DNA from: Lolium rigidum
Taxonomy: Eukaryota; Streptophyta; Magnoliopsida; Poales; Poaceae
Direction of reading: 5' to 3'
Assembly: GCF_022539505.1 (NCBI RefSeq)
Contig: NC_061508.1
Location: 39,240,256 to 39,304,255, forward strand
DNA: 64,000 nucleotides
Shown here: positions 59,209 through 64,000 of the stretch, one piece after another
Numbering within the stretch: the first letter of the stretch is position 1
How the letters are laid out: each line of letters starts with the position of its first letter
The notes under the pieces: generated by a model
What the model was told of the DNA's origin: nothing
The model's input: only the letters and a program-made list of their open reading frames with translations
Databases searched by the model: none
Program-made: the position numbers and the translations under genes

Positions 59209-60118
59209 CACATCCACAACCTTAGAACTTTCTGTCACTGTCCCAGATTCAATGGAGGCATGAACCCACTATCGAGCATAAATACTCCCTCTTGGAGTTA
59301 CAAGTATCAACTTGGCCAGAGCCTCTACTAGCAACGGAGAGCATGCAAGAACATAAACAACACATATATGATAGATTGATAATCAACTTAACATAATATT
59401 CTATATTCATCGGATCCCGCCAAACACAACATGTAGCATTACAAATAGATGATCTTGATCATGTTAGGCAGCTCACAAGATCTAAACAATGATAGCACAA
59501 GCGGAGAAGACAACCATCTAGCTACCGCTATGGACCCATAGTCCAAGGATGAACTACTCACGCATTAATCCGGAGGCGGGCATGATGATGTAGAGCCCCT
59601 CCGGTGATGATTCCCCTCTCCGACAGGGTGCCGGAGGCGATCTCCTGAATCCCCCGAGATGGGATTCGCGACGGCGGCGTCTCTGGAAGGTTTTCCGTAT
59701 CGTGGCTCTCGGTACAGGGGGTTTCGCGACGAAGGCTATTTGTAGGCGGAAGGGTAGGTCAAAGGGCGTCACGAGGGGCCCACACAACAGGGCTGCGCGA
59801 CCAAGGCCCAGGCCGCGCCGCCCTAGTGTGGCGTCGCCTCGTGGCCCCACTTCCTTTCCCCCTCGGTCTTCTGGAAGCTTCGTGCAAAAATAGGACCCTG
59901 GGCATTGATTTCGTCCAATTCCGAGAATATTTCCTTACTAGGATTTTTGAAACCAAAAACAGCAGAAAACAGCAACTGGCACTTCGGCATCTTGTTAATA
60001 GGTTAGTGCCGGAAAATGTATAATAATGTTGTAAAGTATGTATAAAATATTCAAGTATTGTAATAAAAGTAGCATGGAACATAAGAAATTATAGATACGT
60101 TTGAGACGTATCAGCGAC

Positions 60119-61987
60119 CCTGAGTCGTTTCCGTCTGTTCATCATCATCATCATCATCACTATCGGTGGGGTACTGAAGTTCTTTCTTGAGGCCAAGCAA
60201 TTTCAGGTCGGTTCTTGCTTTCGGGCCATCCTTGGTCCTCTCCCAAGCATGTTCATCGAGTGCCAAGTAGGCTCTCGGTAACATTTTTCGTGATGTGCAT
60301 GACATCGAGGCTATGGGGCGTGTTGAGGACCTTCCAGTACGGCAGGTCCCAGAAAACAGACCTCGCTTTCCATACTCCCAGCAGCGGCGATTCCCGCGGT
60401 CGCTTCTTTCTCGGCGCGGGGCACTCTTCCCAATTTTCCAAAAGCTCGGATATTTCTTCGCCGCTCCTCGGTCGTGGGGCTCTTCCGAGCTCCTCTTCGC
60501 CGTTGAACGGATCCTTGCATTTTCTCCACGGGTGATCGAAGCGAAGCCACATTCGAGTCCCTTGGAACACGGCTTTACAAGACCCGGGAGCCTTCGGCAG
60601 CTGCAGATGCGGGGTCTTATCCATGCACTTGACACATGCCCTGAATCCGTGGTTCACCTGGCACGATACATATGCGTAACCAGGATAGTCCTGCACTGTC
60701 GTTAGCAATGCGGCTCTGAGAGGGAAATAATCTCTTTTGTACGTGTCCCAAGTACGGGCAGGCGTCTGCCACAACGTGGCTAACTCCTCTTTCAACAGAC
60801 CGAGATACAGATGCATGTCCACGCCCGGTTGTTTCGGCCCCTGAATAAGAATACTCATGTGTATGTATCGCTGCTTTGTGCACAGCCAGGGGGGAGGTTG
60901 TATGGCCATACAAACACGGGCCAGGTGCTATGCGTGCTACTCTGGTTTCCAAAGGGATTGAGTCCGTCGGTGCTCATGCCCAGACGAATGTTCCTCGGTT
61001 CGCTCCCGAACTCATCTCGCGAACTCAATGTCCAACGCATTCCACCGGCTAGCGTCGCAGGGTGTGTCGGGATCTTGCCCTTCTCCGGATCATCTGCGAG
61101 CTTCTCCCTTTCCGCGTGCCATTGCATGAGCTTTGCTTCCTTAGGATCTACGAAATACCGCTGCAGACGGGGAGTGATAGAAAAGTACCAGACAACTTTC
61201 AGAGGAACTTTCTTGTTCCCTCTCTTGTACCGTCCTTGGCCGCACACCGGACATGTGGTTCTGTCCTTGTACTCATTCCGAAAAAGTGCACAATCATTGA
61301 TGCATGCGTGGTACTTTACGTGCGGTAGGTCGAGTGGGCAAACTACTTTCTTGGCCTCGTCGATACTTGTCGGCAATGTGTTGTCCTTGGGAAGACGAGC
61401 ATGCCAGGATTTCATGTTATCGTTGAAGCTGTTGTCGGTCCATTTGTGTTCCGCCTTCATCTCCAGACACTCGAGCGTTACACTCAAGCGTGTATCCTCG
61501 GGCCGGCACCCTGGATACAATGGAGTCATCCCGTCTACCTCCATTTGCGCCAGCTTGGCTTCAGGTTTGGCGTTGCCCGTGTCCTTCAGGAGAAGCTCTT
61601 GAACATGAGGGTCCCGCAAGGCCGACGTTAGCGGCGTCTGCTTGCTCTCGGCATCTCCACCACCATCTCCTCCGGCATCATCATCTCCTTCATCGGCCTC
61701 TGCTTCCTCATGATGAACACCATGTTCGGGAGACTCTTCGTCTTCTCGCCCGATGTCGGCCTCTTCTTCATGACCAACATTTGCCGCCGGCTCCTCGTTG
61801 AAGCCGAGCATGAAACCGCGCCCGAGCAGGTGTTCCTCCGGCTTGTCCGAGAATCGGGGTCGATCCACCGCCGTAGTCCGCATTTTCGACACGGACATCT
61901 TATCGTGGTCATGTTGTTCCTAACCATGTCGGCCTTCGCGTTCACCTTGTATCTAACCACTTGTCCTTCCCTCATATGGACGACCAT
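60119..61987 (-). pseudogene. C1 tnp2 transposase, N-terminal and catalytic part
   Basis: CACTA transposase (Transposase_21 family), which cuts the element ends. The first frame (61987-) has the RCPCRKCG motif of the transposase-associated domain. After a frameshift near 61870 comes an acidic region, then NSFNDNMKSWHARLPKDNTL, CINDCALFRNEYKD, CPVCGQGRY, WYFSITPRLQRYF and RLGMSTDGLNPFGNQSSTHS, whose Asp belongs to the catalytic core. After a second frameshift near 60895 come PPWLCTKQRYIHMSILIQGP, HLYLGLLKEELATLW, CVKCMDKTP and HSLDVMHITKNVTESLLG. The end is cut by G1. It cannot be functional as it stands. Confidence 0.88.
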
Positions 61988-62679
61988 GGTTGACTCGCAT
62001 CATACATATATAGAGCAAAAGAGAGTTAATTAGAACCACACACACCATGCACAAACACACATGCATGCATGATCGCCGGAAAATTTCGGCATGACCTATC
62101 CTAAAAGTAGGACATATGGCTAGTGCAAGAATTTGCCGAAATGGAAATGAATCAACATTTCGGCAAACATCCATGCACCACACGCCGGCACAAACCAACA
62201 ACACAAATAAGCTTCTTCGCAAGCAAACATTCAACCACAACACAAAACTCAACACATATAAACATCATCGTCTCGCCACCGCAAACCGTCCGGGAGAGCG
62301 ATAATAATCTTCACCTACAAAACATCCATACACACAAAACATGCATCCAATAGTACTCAACCTCTCACAAATCTACCAAGATCATGGTGGAGCAAGAGGA
62401 TGGGGTGGTGGAGAGAAAACAATGGACCATGCAAGAGGGAAAGTGGAGGAGGAGGGAAAGAGAATTGTGGTTTTTACTACCCCTCTACAAGTTGGAGTGG
62501 CTTCCCCTCACAAATATGCCCACAAAATAGGCTTAGAGATATCAACAATGGAGAAAAGTATGACCAAAATGGAGTGGGAGAGAGGAGCAACACGAGCTGG
62601 TTGGAGGAGACAAGAATGGAAAGGGTGGTGGGTGGAAGAAAAGAGTGGGAAAGCTGTCTCCAAAGTGAGATCTACTATT

Positions 62680-63089
62680 CACTTTCTGTGGCGCATATGC
62701 TGATATGCGCCTACGTAAACATGAACTTCGTGGCGCATATCAGCACATGCGCCACGGAATCATGGTGGCGTGAGCCGGGGTGGTCCTCGCAGGAAATTCC
62801 GTGGCGCATGGATCAACGTGCGCCACAGAAACTTAACTTTCTGTGGCGCACGCTGGACCATGCGCCACAGAATAGCCTTCGGCCATGTGCAGTGGTGGAC
62901 CCAGCGTGGGTCCCACAAACTTTCTGTGGCGCACCCAGAATCTCCATATTCTGTGGCGCATGCGCCACAGAAACATTCAATTTTTTATGGCGCACTAAGG
63001 TGGTGCGCCACAGAAATATTTTTGTGGCGCATGGTGTGTTTCGTGCGCCACAGAGTTGGTTTCCACCTATAATGGTTTTCCTACTAGTG
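62680..63089. promoter_or_regulatory. C1 right subterminal motif array and terminus
   Basis: At least six gtggcgca/tgcgccac pairs with spacers of 8-12 bases, mostly 10, upstream of tnp2, then the terminal CACTAGT repeat. Same motif as 26450-26742 and 44105-44350. Confidence 0.8.
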
Positions 63090-64000
63090 TTAGACGCGCC
63101 CTGGAACGAAAGATCCCACGACGAGTGCTTCAACATTGTCTTCCTCCTCGTCTCCCGATACACCGTCTGCTCGGAGTTAGTAGATCTGGCAAAGGATGAG
63201 ACGACGGAGAAGGAAGATCTGTGGGGGTGCACTCTTAATGCTGGATGCGTTCTCTCTAGGCGAAAATATATAGGATGGGGAGAGGTATCGCTCCAGTACT
63301 CTACGACATCTCCACCGTCTCCACAGCCGCCGTGTCTCCTCCAGATGGGGGTCCAGTTTCATCAAGCAACTGGGTCGCGCAGCTATGCAGTGCATCTACA
63401 GAATTTGGTAAGCCAAAACCATTGCTGGATAATTCTACGTTGATCACATTCACTACGCTACAATGTAATTTACAATTCTGTGCTGGCGTATGGTATTAAG
63501 CTTTTTGTACCATTTCCATTACATGATGTTTTTGCCAGCTTCATGTGGTTTCTGTTTAATTATTTCATGGACAGTTGCAGGCCGATTGAACTAAAATCCT
63601 GTATGAGCTTTTGTGCACATTGTACCCTTATACCAGGTCCACGTAGAACCTGCAAGCTTGCTTCATGTATGTCTATTATTTCAGGGAGACCCGGACAATA
63701 ATAAAGAGCCCACTCCTTTGGAAATATTCAAGGAGTGCCACTTCAGCCGGAAAAATGGCTTCTCCACCACAGTACAAGATGCAATTGTAAGTAAGCTTTT
63801 GCCTCCATGTAAATTGAATGTTGTATCCTTCTGCTATTGATAACCTTTGATTTTCTTAATTGCAAACCAAGGCTGAAATGGAAAAGTAGCTCTCTGAACC
63901 TACGGCAGATGGAGGACAAAAGAGGAAGGCCCAGGTTGTATCCGAGGTCCTCTCAAGGAATACAGCCAAACCTAGTTTTCTTCGAAATGCAGGGCTCGTG
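63090..64000 (+). pseudogene. plant-transposase-like gene (Ptta/En/Spm type), exons, broken
   Basis: Exon 63090-63407 (frame DAPWNERSHDECFNIVFLLV ... AVHLQNL) ends at a GT donor in phase 0. Exon 63685-63786 (EPTPLEIFKECHFSRKNGFS, then TTVQDAI) lies between a ttatttcag acceptor and gtaagt. Exon 63872 onward reads AEMEK, stop, then LSEPTADGG, VSEVLSRNT and KPSFLRNAGL. The TAG at 63887-63889 stands where relatives have Gln. The last two exons resemble the C-terminal region of plant proteins labelled Ptta/En/Spm transposase (PF03004-like). The frame of the first exon continues upstream into 26847-26743 when the contig is flipped, so C1 disrupted this gene. It runs off the right edge. Confidence 0.55.

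Larger units (their letters stand above)
46483..60113 (-). mobile_element. Gypsy G1, complete, split by G2
   Basis: 3' LTR 46483-48076 (1594 bp), interior 48077-51765 (3.7 kb), 5' LTR 51766-60113 (1590 bp after removing G2 and one TSD copy). TSD gccac (46478-46482) and gcgac (60114-60118) differ at one base. It sits in the tnp2 gene of C1. The interior has a partial gag and protease tail but no reverse transcriptase or integrase. Confidence 0.9.
51766..60113 (-). repeat. G1 5' LTR, split by G2
   Basis: Own parts are 51766-52455 and 59214-60113, joined through the TSD cacat. The unbroken partner LTR (gcacatccacaacc at about 47170) confirms the empty site. Confidence 0.92.
60114..63089 (-). 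mobile_element. CACTA element C1, right terminal segment
   Basis: From the G1 insertion to the terminus ending ctactagtg at 63089 (reversed: CACTAGTAGGAAAACC). TSD tta at 63090-63092 pairs with taa at 26743-26745 once the gap-bounded contig is flipped. Contains the 5' part of tnp2 and the subterminal array; 62000-62680 is an untranslated or intron-like leader with no gene seen. Confidence 0.88.

Noticed and set aside
62400..63090. One long plus-strand open frame running through the C1 right end
   Set aside because: The part before 63090 is CACTA leader and subterminal repeat; only the part after the TSD is considered coding.

Overview
This window is repeat-dense nuclear DNA from a grass, most likely Pooideae (Lolium/Festuca, Triticeae or Avena type). 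The signs are a BARE/Angela-like Copia LTR, several non-autonomous Gypsy elements with a tRNA-Asp primer site and LTRs starting TGATACGTC, a 12-kb CACTA element with tnp2 and tnpA-like genes, Stowaway MITEs and a PIF/Harbinger element. Only one intact host gene is clear: a two-exon plant O-methyltransferase at 35044-36249 (minus).

Layout. 1-1392: a Gypsy LTR running off the left edge. 1905-3835: a 5'-truncated L1-type LINE with 15-bp target-site duplication (TSD). 3836-6470: an orphan TATA/GA-repeat leader, a dispersed repeat holding a Stowaway MITE, and a poly(A) retroposon. 6645-8682: a complete PIF/Harbinger element. 8683-10171: a second copy of the dispersed repeat and unassigned DNA. 10172-18009: a BARE/Angela-like 3' LTR split by a complete Gypsy element, G0 (11867-17950). 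18151-18250: 100 Ns. 18251-36683: one contig with, in order, a CACTA end (C2), half of Gypsy G3, one end of a large CACTA element (C1), a broken Gypsy G4 whose LTR is split by a 3.6-kb solo LTR, and the O-methyltransferase. 36684-36783: 100 Ns. 36784-39805: the other end of C2 and the rest of G3. 39806-63089: the rest of C1, interrupted by Gypsy G1 (46483-60113), itself interrupted by Gypsy G2 (52456-59208). 63090-64000: coding exons of a plant-transposase-like gene that C1 interrupted.

Main result. The contig between the two 100-N gaps (18251-36683) appears to be inverted in this scaffold. If it is flipped in place, several independent things become correct together. G3 gains two same-orientation LTRs flanked by the TSD gcggt. 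C2 gains two matching termini flanked by att. C1 gains two termini flanked by tta. The C1 second-gene reading frame runs unbroken across the G3 insertion, and the target-gene frame runs unbroken across C1. In the orientation shown none of these pairs. The true strand of the O-methyltransferase relative to the flanks is therefore probably plus.

Inferred history: C1 entered a coding exon; G3 then entered C1's second gene, C2 entered G3, and a small hAT-type MITE entered G3's 3' LTR; separately G1 entered C1's tnp2 gene, G2 entered G1's 5' LTR, and a Stowaway entered C1 between its two genes. All coding regions of these elements carry frameshifts or lack reverse transcriptase, so none looks autonomous; the PIF/Harbinger transposase is the best preserved.
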